Positions 1 to 5,185 of a stretch of 5,827 nucleotides of DNA are shown one piece after another. The DNA comes from Paracoccaceae bacterium. Its GTDB lineage: Bacteria > Pseudomonadota > Alphaproteobacteria > Rhodobacterales > Rhodobacteraceae. The position numbers and the translations under genes were made by a program. Under the pieces are notes generated by a model. The model ran no database searches. It saw nothing but the letters and a program-made list of their open reading frames with translations, and was not told the origin of the DNA. How positions within the stretch are numbered: position 1 is the first letter of the stretch; every line of letters begins with the position of its first letter. The stretch spans positions 1 to 5,827 of the forward strand of contig CABZJG010000120.1 in NCBI GenBank assembly GCA_902525995.1, written 5' to 3'.

Positions 1-30
1 AAACTTAATTAAAAATTGGCGATTGTATAT

Positions 31-60
31 TTGACAAACCCGTTGCAGAAACAGCTATGA
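31..60 (+). promoter_or_regulatory. possible sigma70-type promoter
   Basis: A perfect TTGACA lies at 31-36. A weak -10-like CTATGA lies at 55-60, 18 bases downstream. The site is about 90 bases upstream of the small gene at 153 and could drive it. A 5-bp inverted repeat, GCTAT-6 nt-ATAGC (54-69), overlaps the -10 position and could be an operator half-site pair or an RNA hairpin. The -10 match is poor, so confidence is low. Confidence 0.35.
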
Positions 61-134
61 GGCGATAGCAACTTAGCCGGTCTCGCCACCACACCAACGA
101 TCTCGACTGCTGAGAATGAAGGCAGCTAGCCGGG

Positions 135-144
135 AAAGGAGGGG
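135..144 (+). promoter_or_regulatory. strong Shine-Dalgarno sequence for the 32-codon gene
   Basis: AAAGGAGGGG contains the full anti-16S complement AGGAGG and ends 8 nt before the ATG at 153. It is among the best ribosome binding sites in the window. It is the main reason to treat the very short frame downstream as a gene. Confidence 0.55.
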
Positions 145-152
145 ATTGCCTC

Positions 153-251
153 ATGGCCGAGAAGTGCGGTTGCAAAACCAAACCGACAGGTCGGAAGACG
201 GTGAAAGTGTCTACGCACAAACGCCGCTCTCTGCGCAAGAACTGTAAATAA
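153..251 (+). CDS. small basic cysteine-containing protein, 32 aa, unknown
   Basis: This is a 32-codon frame starting ATG-GCC and ending TAA, behind a near-perfect SD sequence. The product begins MAEKCGCKTK. It has three cysteines (a CxC pair near residues 5-7 and one near the C-terminus), about a dozen Lys or Arg residues and few hydrophobic residues. No signal peptide or membrane segment is visible. Such a composition could bind nucleic acid or a metal, but I recognise no family and assign no function. It points toward the minus-strand operon that ends at 291, leaving about 40 bases between the two stops. It could instead be a chance frame, since 32 codons is short and the case rests on the SD sequence, the possible promoter and the composition. 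Confidence 0.45.
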   Translation: MAEKCGCKTKPTGRKTVKVSTHKRRSLRKNCK

Positions 252-290
252 CAGTTTGAGTATATAAGAAGGTGGTGAGGCCGCTATAGC

Positions 291-455
291 TTAGCTCTCG
301 CTACCATCTGGCGGCATTGATTCAGACTCAGAGTCTTTTGTCAACTTGCGCTTTACCAGATTGCCCAGCTTTTTGTTGAATTTCGCTTCATCGTCGTCCG
401 CTTCGAGTTCGCGGGCGGCTTCTTTGAAGCGCTCAATCTGAGATTTTTTTTTCAT
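291..455 (-). CDS. small charged protein downstream of DUF4411, 54 aa
   Basis: This 54-codon frame starts ATG at 455-453, immediately after the TGA of the PIN-like gene (reading TGAATG), and ends TAA at 293-291. The absence of a spacer suggests translational coupling. Residues 4-40 (start SQIERFKEAARELEADDDEA) form a strongly charged amphipathic helix-like stretch: basic start, acidic middle, then a basic KLGNLVKRKL segment. The tail is Ser/Glu/Pro-rich and probably disordered. Similar short 'RFKEAARELE' proteins occur as unnamed hypotheticals in alphaproteobacterial accessory regions, but that is from memory and unchecked. As the third gene of the operon it could be an accessory or antitoxin-like partner of the PIN-like protein. 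That role is inferred only from position, size and charge. An alternative ATG 4 nt upstream is closed after eight codons. Confidence 0.6.
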   Translation of the reverse strand: MKKKSQIERFKEAARELEADDDEAKFNKKLGNLVKRKLTKDSESESMPPDGSES

Positions 456-905
456 TCATAGCCTAAGCCTTTCAAGTAGTGTCAGCCCATCAATGCACTG
501 AACTGCAACGTTCTGCTGCCGACAAACGAATGAAATTTTCTTTGTGCTCCGCTGTCGCTCATCAGTTACCAGAGTGTGCCCAAAGATTTTTGCGCCAGCG
601 ATCAGCCAAGGGTCTGCTGGATCAGGATTGCTTGAGCCTGACAAATCATACAAGAACTCAAACGAGTCTGATATATACCCGACGAAAGCCATGACCCTAG
701 CATCATATTGGTCTATCAACATAGACTGTCTGTGCGGAAAGAAACGCTCTCGAACTTCTGGAAATCGCTTCATCTCATCAAAAACCTGCTCGACTGTCAC
801 AATATGTCTAACCTCACAGTGCGGAATCATCGCTGCATAGACCGCTTCTGCGTCGGGCCTATTGGATATGTGAACTAGAGCATCGGTATCCATTAAGTAA
901 GCCAA
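456..905 (-). CDS. DUF4411 family PIN-like protein (putative toxin RNase)
   Basis: This 149-residue protein has the order of acidic residues seen in PIN-like nucleases of the DUF4411 family. There is an N-terminal beta strand with YLMDTDAL (D6, D8), then VFDEMKR (E44), then ADPWLIAGA (D98), and a C-terminal LVTDER (D115, E116). Length matches the family (about 150-165). PIN-domain proteins are usually metal-dependent RNases, and DUF4411 genes commonly sit next to an ImmA/IrrE-type gene in toxin-antitoxin-like pairs, as here. The start used is TTG directly after the TAA of the upstream gene and in the same frame. The next in-frame ATG is at residue 5 and would remove the first strand, and no good SD sequence marks either. 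The frame is intact although its upstream partner is broken. Substrate and toxicity are not shown by the sequence. Confidence 0.8.
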   Translation of the reverse strand: MAYLMDTDALVHISNRPDAEAVYAAMIPHCEVRHIVTVEQVFDEMKRFPEVRERFFPHRQSMLIDQYDARVMAFVGYISDSFEFLYDLSGSSNPDPADPWLIAGAKIFGHTLVTDERQRSTKKISFVCRQQNVAVQCIDGLTLLERLRL

Positions 906-1490
906 TTAGCCATAGCCCACTTTCATATCTTGATCGTCTATTTGCTTTCTTACTCGATCAAAATGGATTGGCTTTAGAGCCAGAATTTCAGCGGCTTCGG
1001 CGACTTGAATGCGGTGCGCTTTCTCGGCAGTAAGGACAGACTTTGTAAACCTATTTCCAAGCTCATTTACTTGTGTATTGACATAGTTGCCCCCGTTTTG
1101 CTCTGGGGGCGGAGCAGCCTGCCCTTGCCAAGCCTAGGGCCTCAAAGCGGATAGCGAGCGCTTGCTGGCTTACCTTCAGTCTTCTGGCCCAGTTTCTCAC
1201 TTCATCCAAGGTCCATTCTTGCGGCTCATTTGGCCAAGCTCCAATCAATTGTCTGATAGTGTCTCTGGGCATCAAAAAGGCCCCAGCAAATTGGTTGCAC
1301 CAAGCTTCCACCGGATTGCGGTCATTGTGGTCGGATAGCCCCGGCTCACGTAGTAGCAAGTGTGCGTATTCGTGAATCAAAGTGAATGTTCTTGCCGGGT
1401 CGAAACGCTCCTTTTTGCTGATTACAATAATTGGCGCTTCACGGTGATCATAGATTGTGAAGCCATGCGCAACGATAACATTGTTGATTT
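906..1490 (-). pseudogene. ImmA/IrrE family metallopeptidase, N-terminally truncated and frameshifted
   Basis: The zinc-peptidase core reads GFTIYDH, then FTLIHEYAHLLLREPGLSD, then NPVEAWCNQFAGAFLMP. HEYAH is the HExxH motif, and the Glu of NPVEAWCNQFAGA is the likely third zinc ligand. Intact relatives usually have an N-terminal Xre-type helix-turn-helix and about 350-400 residues, and that half is absent. Homology stops near 1490, where IS debris starts. A frameshift follows 'EALGLARAG': the C-terminal frame resumes as QAAPPPEQNGGNYVNTQ and runs to TAA at 908-906. One extra base in the run complementary to CCC at 1122-1124 would explain it, although any +1 change at about 1090-1125 would do. 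Starting at the TTG at 1380 would miss the upstream strands and is an artefact of the reading frame. The gene was probably the antitoxin or regulator of the DUF4411 gene. Confidence 0.75.
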
Positions 1491-1494
1491 TTGT

Positions 1495-1560
1495 TCTGGT
1501 GGTGGCGTTGTCGAAGTTGACGAAACATTCATTGGCACGAAATACAAAAAAGCAAAACAG
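1495..1560 (+). pseudogene. IS1595-type (ISXO2-like) transposase sliver
   Basis: The + strand frame reads SGGGVVEVDETFIGTKYKKA from about 1495. This closely resembles the segment around the first catalytic Asp of ISXO2-like DDE transposases, whose usual form is G-x-VE-x-DET-[YF]-IG-x-K. Nothing upstream in frame resembles this family: that sequence is the back of the ImmA/IrrE gene. The frame ends at a TGA about 30 bases downstream. Only about 20 codons of a protein normally near 250-330 residues remain. The match is short but contains the diagnostic VDETFIG core, so I call it a remnant left by the event that truncated the metallopeptidase gene. A chance resemblance cannot be excluded. Confidence 0.5.
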
Positions 1561-1626
1561 CCCGTGGTTACAGCTTGTTGCACGGATGAGTGACGAGTTG
1601 CAAGTTGCCCTTACCCATAGCTTTGA

Positions 1627-1980
1627 TCATGCGATAAGCTCGCACTTGGCGCGACCAAGTTCGTTCATCTTGTTCAGAATGTGGGTACCGATCTTTGCCT
1701 CTGTTTTCTGGTTTTCAAATTTGCGGGCGCGCATCTTAGGTCCACTGACCATCTTCCAGCGCCCTATTTGTGCCTCAATGCGGCTGCGCTGGTTATAGCC
1801 GCTGCTCACTTGCCAATCCATCCGCCCTCGCTGTGCAATCTCTGTGATATGCGTGTTACGCGGGGTGGGATCACGAGCCGCTTTAGGGCTTACAACAGCC
1901 GGGATCGGCGGGGGGATAATAATCTGTACGTTTTTACCAAAGCGCGCCATAAGCAAATCACTGGTGGGATCACCATTGTC
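1627..1980 (-). pseudogene. IS5 family transposase, C-terminal fragment
   Basis: The minus-strand frame reads DNGDPTSDLLMARFG, IIIPPPIPAV, then GYNQRSRIEAQIGRWK and ends KCELIA before TGA at 1629-1627. This is the typical C-terminal third of IS5-family DDE transposases. In SRIEAQIGRWK the Glu is the last residue of the DDE triad. The segment before DNGDP should contain the GAYD motif with the middle Asp, but an in-frame TAA (1983-1981) sits exactly where Tyr is expected (GG-stop-D). So the gene is either mutated there or joined to other sequence at about 1980. The first catalytic Asp and about two thirds of the protein are missing. The 60 bases beyond the stop (1563-1626) probably hold the old right end of the IS5 element, but no clear inverted repeat partner survives. 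Confidence 0.8.
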
Positions 1981-2031
1981 TTAGCCTCCTAGAACTATGC
2001 GCTTATTTAATGGTCACGGGAGGTTTTAAGG

Positions 2032-2319
2032 ATGGCGAGGAAACGGTATTGGGACGAAGATGCTCTAGAGGTTTTGCGTGAGATTGAGGTAGATTTACAT
2101 GATGGTCTGGATGTTGTGAGTTCCTGCCGTAAGGCTGGGATTTCAGATAAGACCTATTACTACTGGCGCAAGAAGTTTGGCGGTATGGGACGCTCCCAGC
2201 TTTCTTAGATGCGTGCTCTTCGTAAACAGAACGAGCGTTTAAAGAAGATCCACACAGAGCTGCAGCTAGACAAGTTGATCTTGAAGGAAAGCCTGGATTA
2301 CTTAAAGCCGAAGGCCTGA
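2032..2319 (+). pseudogene. IS3 family transposase OrfA with internal stop
   Basis: The frame starts ATG at 2032 behind GGGAGG (2018-2023), an 8-nt spacing. The N-terminal helix-turn-helix region is recognisable: VVSSCRKAGISDKTYYYWRKKFGG (given in parts: CRKAGISDK, TYYYWRKKFGG), residues about 28-51. An in-frame TAG at 2206-2208 replaces codon 59, where relatives have Gln or Glu before MRAL. Translation then stays open through the leucine-zipper-like segment NERLKK...LQLDKLILKESLDYLKPKA to TGA at 2319. This arrangement is that of OrfA in the IS407-like branch of the IS3 family. Its OrfB is gone: the intact IS3 element begins 17 bases after the stop. The left end of this older element should lie between about 1977 and 2015, but I cannot fix it. 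Confidence 0.8.
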
Positions 2320-2336
2320 CGGTTGATGGGTTGCGT

Positions 2337-2365
2337 CAGAGGTGGTCGCGGAAATTCGGGCCAGT
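2337..2365 (+). repeat. left terminal inverted repeat of the IS3 element
   Basis: It starts CAGAGGTGGTC and ends GGGCCAGT. The partner at 3570-3597 (read on the minus strand) starts CAGAGGTGGTC and ends AGACCAGT. The outer 11 bases are identical. The inner part matches with several substitutions and a one-base length difference. Confidence 0.75.
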
Positions 2366-2373
2366 GTTTAAGG

Positions 2374-2401
2374 TGGATCGCATGATGAAAGTGACGATCC
2401 A
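2374..2401 (+). promoter_or_regulatory. hairpin abutting the IS3 orfA start codon
   Basis: TGGATCG (2374-2380) and CGATCCA (2395-2401) form a perfect 7-bp inverted repeat with a 14-nt loop. It ends 2 nt before the orfA ATG at 2404. No SD sequence is visible upstream of that ATG. A stem here would limit translation initiation, especially on transcripts entering from outside the element. Such control is known for other IS elements. Its function here is inferred from position. Confidence 0.5.
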
Positions 2402-2403
2402 AA

Positions 2404-2712
2404 ATGAAGAAACGAAAGAACCATTCACCAGAGTTTAAAGCCAAGGTAGCGCTTGAGGCGATCCGTGAGGAGATGACGCTGGCGGAGCTATCCAAGAAAT
2501 ACGGTGTGCATCCAACGCAGATCGGCACTTGGAAGCGGGCAGCGATAGAGAACATGGCGACGGCATTTACGCGCCGTGGTGTGGCCCCAGAACAGGTTAG
2601 CGCCGCAGATGTCGACAAGCTTCACTCGAAGATCGGCCAGTTGGTGGTGGAACGGGATTTTTTAGCCGAAGCCTCGCATCAACTGCTCGGGACGCGAGGC
2701 AAAAAATGGTGA
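2404..2712 (+). CDS. IS3 family transposase OrfA
   Basis: OrfA is 102 residues long, normal for the family. Its N-terminal helix-turn-helix (residues about 24-46, TLAELSKKYGVHPTQIGTWK) binds the terminal inverted repeats. It is followed by a leucine-zipper-like helix (DVDKLHSKIGQLVVERDFLA, residues about 69-88) used for multimerisation. The last codons, GGC-AAA-AAA-TGG-TGA, contain the slippery run that lets ribosomes shift -1 into orfB and make the OrfAB transposase. OrfA alone normally represses. The start is the ATG at 2404, directly after a hairpin. I see no clear SD sequence, which fits low expression. The frame is intact. Confidence 0.9.
   Translation: MKKRKNHSPEFKAKVALEAIREEMTLAELSKKYGVHPTQIGTWKRAAIENMATAFTRRGVAPEQVSAADVDKLHSKIGQLVVERDFLAEASHQLLGTRGKKW
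2701..2706 (+). other. programmed -1 frameshift site (A6)
   Basis: Six adenines sit at the orfA/orfB overlap (CAAAAAATGG). The orfB frame is -1 relative to orfA, as required for OrfAB fusion by slippage on A-AAA-AAT. The ATG of orfB uses the last A, so OrfB could also start independently or by coupling. A stimulatory structure downstream was not established. Confidence 0.75.
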
Positions 2713-3536
2713 GCCGGGATCACGAGTTAAGCCTTCGTAAACAGTGCAAGCTGTTGCAGCTGTCGCAATCGCGGCTTTACTATCAGCCTGTTGGCGAAAG
2801 CGCGGAGAACCTGCGTTTTATGGAAATCATCGACAAGCAGTTTCTGGAAACACCGTGGTATGGGTCGCGTCAGATGGCCCGTTTCATGAAACGGCAAGGC
2901 CATAAATGCGGTCGTCATCGTGTCCGCAGATTGATGCGTCTGATGCGGTTAGTGCCGATCTATCAGGAGCCCAACACAAGCAAGAAGCACCCGCAACACA
3001 AGATCTGGCCATACCTGTTGAGGAACAAGGTCATTGACCGCCCGAACCAAGTCTGGTGCGCAGATATCACCTACATTCCGATGCGGCGCGGGGTCTTGTA
3101 CCTTGTCGCCATCATGGATTGGCACAGCCGCAAGGTTCTGAGCTGGCGGCTATCGAACAGCATGGACGCAGACTTTTGCGTTGAAGCTCTGAAAGAGGCC
3201 ATTGCCAAGCACGGTGCGCCAGACATCTTCAACAGCGATCAGGGCAGTCAGTTCACCAGCGGTGCATGGATCGACGTGCTGACAGACGCAAAGATCAAGA
3301 TCAGCATGGACGGGAAAGGCGCCTGGCACAACAATCGTATGATCGAACGGCTGTGGCGGTCGTTGAAATACGAATGCGTCTGTCTGAATGCCTTTGAAAC
3401 GGGATCAGAAATGCGGGCTGGGATCGGCAAATGGCTGACCTATTACAACTCCGAACGTCCCCACTCGACCCACGGCATATTGACCCCCGATGAGGCCTAT
3501 GCCAGCAAGATCCAGCCAATGAAGATAGCAGCCTAA
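2706..3536 (+). CDS. IS3 family transposase OrfB (DDE integrase core)
   Basis: OrfB is 276 residues long, complete for the family. The N-terminal HTH_21-like region is at residues about 45-85 (WYGSRQMARFMKRQGHKCGR). The retroviral-integrase-type catalytic core follows: D120 in VWCADITYIPM, D178 in NSDQGSQFTS and E214 in MIERLWRSLKYE. Exactly 35 residues lie between the second Asp and the Glu, the D,D(35)E spacing of IS3 transposases. The C-terminal YYNSERPHSTHGILTPDEAY motif is also present. It overlaps the end of orfA by 7 nt in the -1 frame, so the active enzyme is expected to be the OrfAB fusion. It cuts and joins DNA at the element's ends. No disabling mutation is visible. Confidence 0.93.
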   Translation: MVSRDHELSLRKQCKLLQLSQSRLYYQPVGESAENLRFMEIIDKQFLETPWYGSRQMARFMKRQGHKCGRHRVRRLMRLMRLVPIYQEPNTSKKHPQHKIWPYLLRNKVIDRPNQVWCADITYIPMRRGVLYLVAIMDWHSRKVLSWRLSNSMDADFCVEALKEAIAKHGAPDIFNSDQGSQFTSGAWIDVLTDAKIKISMDGKGAWHNNRMIERLWRSLKYECVCLNAFETGSEMRAGIGKWLTYYNSERPHSTHGILTPDEAYASKIQPMKIAA

Positions 3537-3569
3537 ATGAACCCATGATCCATCTTAAAACGGCTGCAA

Positions 3570-3597
3570 ACTGGTCTAAAATCTAGGACCACCTCTG
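3570..3597 (-). repeat. right terminal inverted repeat of the IS3 element
   Basis: On the minus strand this reads CAGAGGTGGTC, then an AT-rich middle and AGACCAGT, and it pairs with 2337-2365. Beyond the repeat, both element ends continue with a looser shared TTTAAG[AG]TGGATC. Confidence 0.75.
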
Positions 3598-3935
3598 CCA
3601 ATGGGGAGATCAGGCTGGCATACTGCTGGGCGCACGCCCGTCGTAAGCTGTTTGAGCTGACAAAAAACAGCACGGCACAAATTGCCAATGAAGGGCTGAA
3701 GCAGATCACTGCGCTCTATCGTATCGAAAGCCAGATACGTGGTTTGGCTGCCGATGAACGTCTTGCAATACGCAAAGAACAGACAGCACCTAAAGTTGTG
3801 GCGTTCAAGATATGGCTGGATCAGGCACGATTGCAGGTCTCAACCAAATCCCCAACAGGGGAAGCCCTCAAATACATCGCAAAATACTGGGATGGCCTGA
3901 TCCTATTCCTCAACGATGGCCGCATCGAACTTGAT
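3598..3935 (+). pseudogene. tnpC: IS66 family transposase TnpC, middle fragment (5' part of split gene)
   Basis: The frame is open from the IS3 end and reads EIRLAYCWAHARRKLFELT, ESQIRGLAADERLAIRK, YIAKYWDGLILFLNDGRIEL, then GAT at 3933-3935. These are characteristic of IS66-family TnpC: the CWAHARRK motif lies between the second Asp and the Glu of the catalytic core. About 300 N-terminal residues are missing, replaced by the IS3 element. After GAT the sequence becomes the 3' end of an IS110 element, and the apparent frame then runs on to a meaningless stop at 3965. The gene resumes at 5395, and joining the halves gives ELDNNTVERTIRP without a gap. Confidence 0.88.
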
Positions 3936-3961
3936 ACGGATGTTGTTGAACAGCCCCTTTT

Positions 3962-5154
3962 TTAGGTTTCTTTGAGTTTTGGCGGCTTTTCTCGCCAAGC
4001 TTCTACCATCTTGGCATAGGCGGCCTCGGCGTTTGCGACCAGTTCCATTTCTCGGTGTCGCAGTTCCTTGATCCAGTAATCCCGACCGGGTCCTGCTTTT
4101 CAATGTGCTTTTGGCGCACCTGCCCGCAATTCCAGCTTGCGCATCTTCATCGCCACAAAGGCAGGGCGTGCCCATTGGTAGGGTTCTTCTTTGGTAAGAA
4201 GGTGCCAGATCAGATTTGCGATCTTCCGGGCAGTCGCAACTGCAGCGACGTTTGCCCCTTTCCTGTCTTTGACGCGTAGGAAGAAGGCCCTCAGAGGACC
4301 CGGGACGGAAGCTGCGCCCCAGGCGGCTTCGATCAGCATGGTCCGGGCGGTCGCGTTTCCCCTGTTTTGAGATACGCCCATGGATAGCGCCGCGTTCTCC
4401 AGACTGGCGCACCCGCGGTGTCAGGCCGAAGTAGCTGGCGAGTTTCTCGGGCGATTGAAAGCGACTGATGTCACCGATTGATGCAATGACGGCTGTTGCG
4501 ATCACCGAACTGATGCCTACCACGCTCATCAGCTTGCGCGTGCGATCATCGTCAAGCGACATCCGGATCAAAACCTTTTCGAGGTCTTCAAGCTTGGTGG
4601 TTAGCCAATCAAGCTCGTCTAAATGACGGCCCAATAGATCACGCTCCTGTTTTGGAAGCGGCACTTTACTAAGCCATTTCCGCCCGCCCTTGCCAAACAG
4701 ATGCCCAGCATATTTAGGGACAAGATTGGCATGCAGAATGGCTTGAACGCGGCTCTTCACACGACGGATCGAACGCACCGTTGCATCACGCTCTGAGACA
4801 AGACGTCGAAGGTGCAGCGTGTCATCGTCAGCCGCCCAAACCTCTGGCAAAAAACCAGCCGCATGCAATTGCGCAAGGATTTTTGCATCTACCTTGTCCG
4901 TCTTCACGCGTGCGTGGGCGATCGCCTTTACCTGCAGAGGATTGGCGATAATCACACGGTTCACAAAGGGCGTCAGCAATCTGACAATTGCGGACGTATT
5001 TCCAGTAGCCTCAAGGATCACTTCATCCTCTGGCTGCAAACCTTGTCCGAAGGCCACTACGGCGTCATGCTCCATATCGACCCTGAAGCTCTGGATGATC
5101 AAAGACGGCAACCTGAGCAAAGCTTCGGTGCACATCCATTCCAATTGATCACAT
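3962..5154 (-). pseudogene. IS110 family transposase (DEDD recombinase), two frameshifts and two stops
   Basis: The start ATG (5154-5152) has AGGAG 6 nt upstream. Codon 2 is TGA, where MRSIGMDVH is expected. The RuvC-like DEDD half then reads IGMDVHRSFAQVAVF, shifts frame at about 5080-5095, and continues RVDMEHDAVVAF, VILEATGN and VKTDKVDAKILA. These supply the D, E, D and D residues. The C-terminal half shows VVGISSVIATAVIASIGDIS and FGLTPRVRQSGERGAIHGRI. The tyrosine/serine-style site region SKQGNATARTMLIEAAWGA is split by a one-base insertion in a G run (CCCC at 4359-4362 on +). A TGA at 4102-4100 precedes the last segment, GPGRDYWIKELRH to PPKLKET, which ends TAA at 3964-3962. Repaired, it would be about 396 residues, a full-length member. 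In this state it cannot make an active recombinase. Confidence 0.9.
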
Positions 5155-5159
5155 ACTGA

Positions 5160-5185
5160 ACTCCTCATTTGTTGTCATAAGGAGT
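5160..5185 (-). promoter_or_regulatory. hairpin sequestering the IS110 transposase SD sequence
   Basis: In element sense, ACTCCT (5185-5180) is the exact complement of AGGAGT (5165-5160), with a 14-nt loop. AGGAG is the SD sequence of the transposase start at 5154. A 6-bp stem would hide it from the ribosome and keep transposase levels low. The pairing is seen directly, and the regulatory role is inferred. Confidence 0.45.

Larger units (their letters stand above)
2337..3597 (+). mobile_element. IS3 family insertion sequence, apparently complete
   Basis: This element of about 1.26 kb has imperfect terminal inverted repeats, overlapping orfA and orfB, and an A6 frameshift site. The 11-bp outer tips CAGAGGTGGTC are identical at both ends. 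If the usual IS3-type TG...CA ends apply, the element would instead be 2343-3591 (TGGTC tips), and the six matching outer bases would be coincidence or part of the ends. No 3-4 bp target duplication is seen with either choice. The left flank is a different IS3-family OrfA and the right flank is an IS66 transposase gene. All catalytic residues are present, so this may be the only transposition-competent element in the window. Confidence 0.85.

Noticed and set aside
5..238. 77-codon open frame on the minus strand
   Set aside because: No SD sequence, no recognisable motif, composition unlike a protein, and it overlaps the better supported small gene at 153-251.
271..305. Hairpin GGTGGTGAG / CTCGCTACC as a bidirectional terminator
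   Set aside because: It needs two G-U pairs, has a long loop, lacks a T-run on either side and overlaps the end of the 54-codon gene.
2298..2618. 106-codon minus-strand frame over IS3 orfA
   Set aside because: It crosses the boundary between two IS elements and has no motif. The + strand frames explain the region.
3301..3546. Minus-strand frames over the 3' part of IS3 orfB
   Set aside because: They are shadows of the orfB catalytic core.
3941..3959. DVVEQ at the end of the left IS66 fragment as a continuation of IS66
   Set aside because: It resembles xTVER by chance. Joining at GAT gives the canonical ELDNNTVER, and the bases after GAT belong to the IS110 3' end.
4812..5159. Two open frames of 109-115 codons on the + strand
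   Set aside because: They are antisense shadows of the IS110 transposase, which shows clear family motifs on the minus strand.
5128..5168. ATG at 5168 as the start of the IS110 transposase
   Set aside because: The first 25 or so residues in that frame have no IS110 similarity. The GMDVH motif is in the other frame from the ATG at 5154, which has a correctly placed SD sequence.
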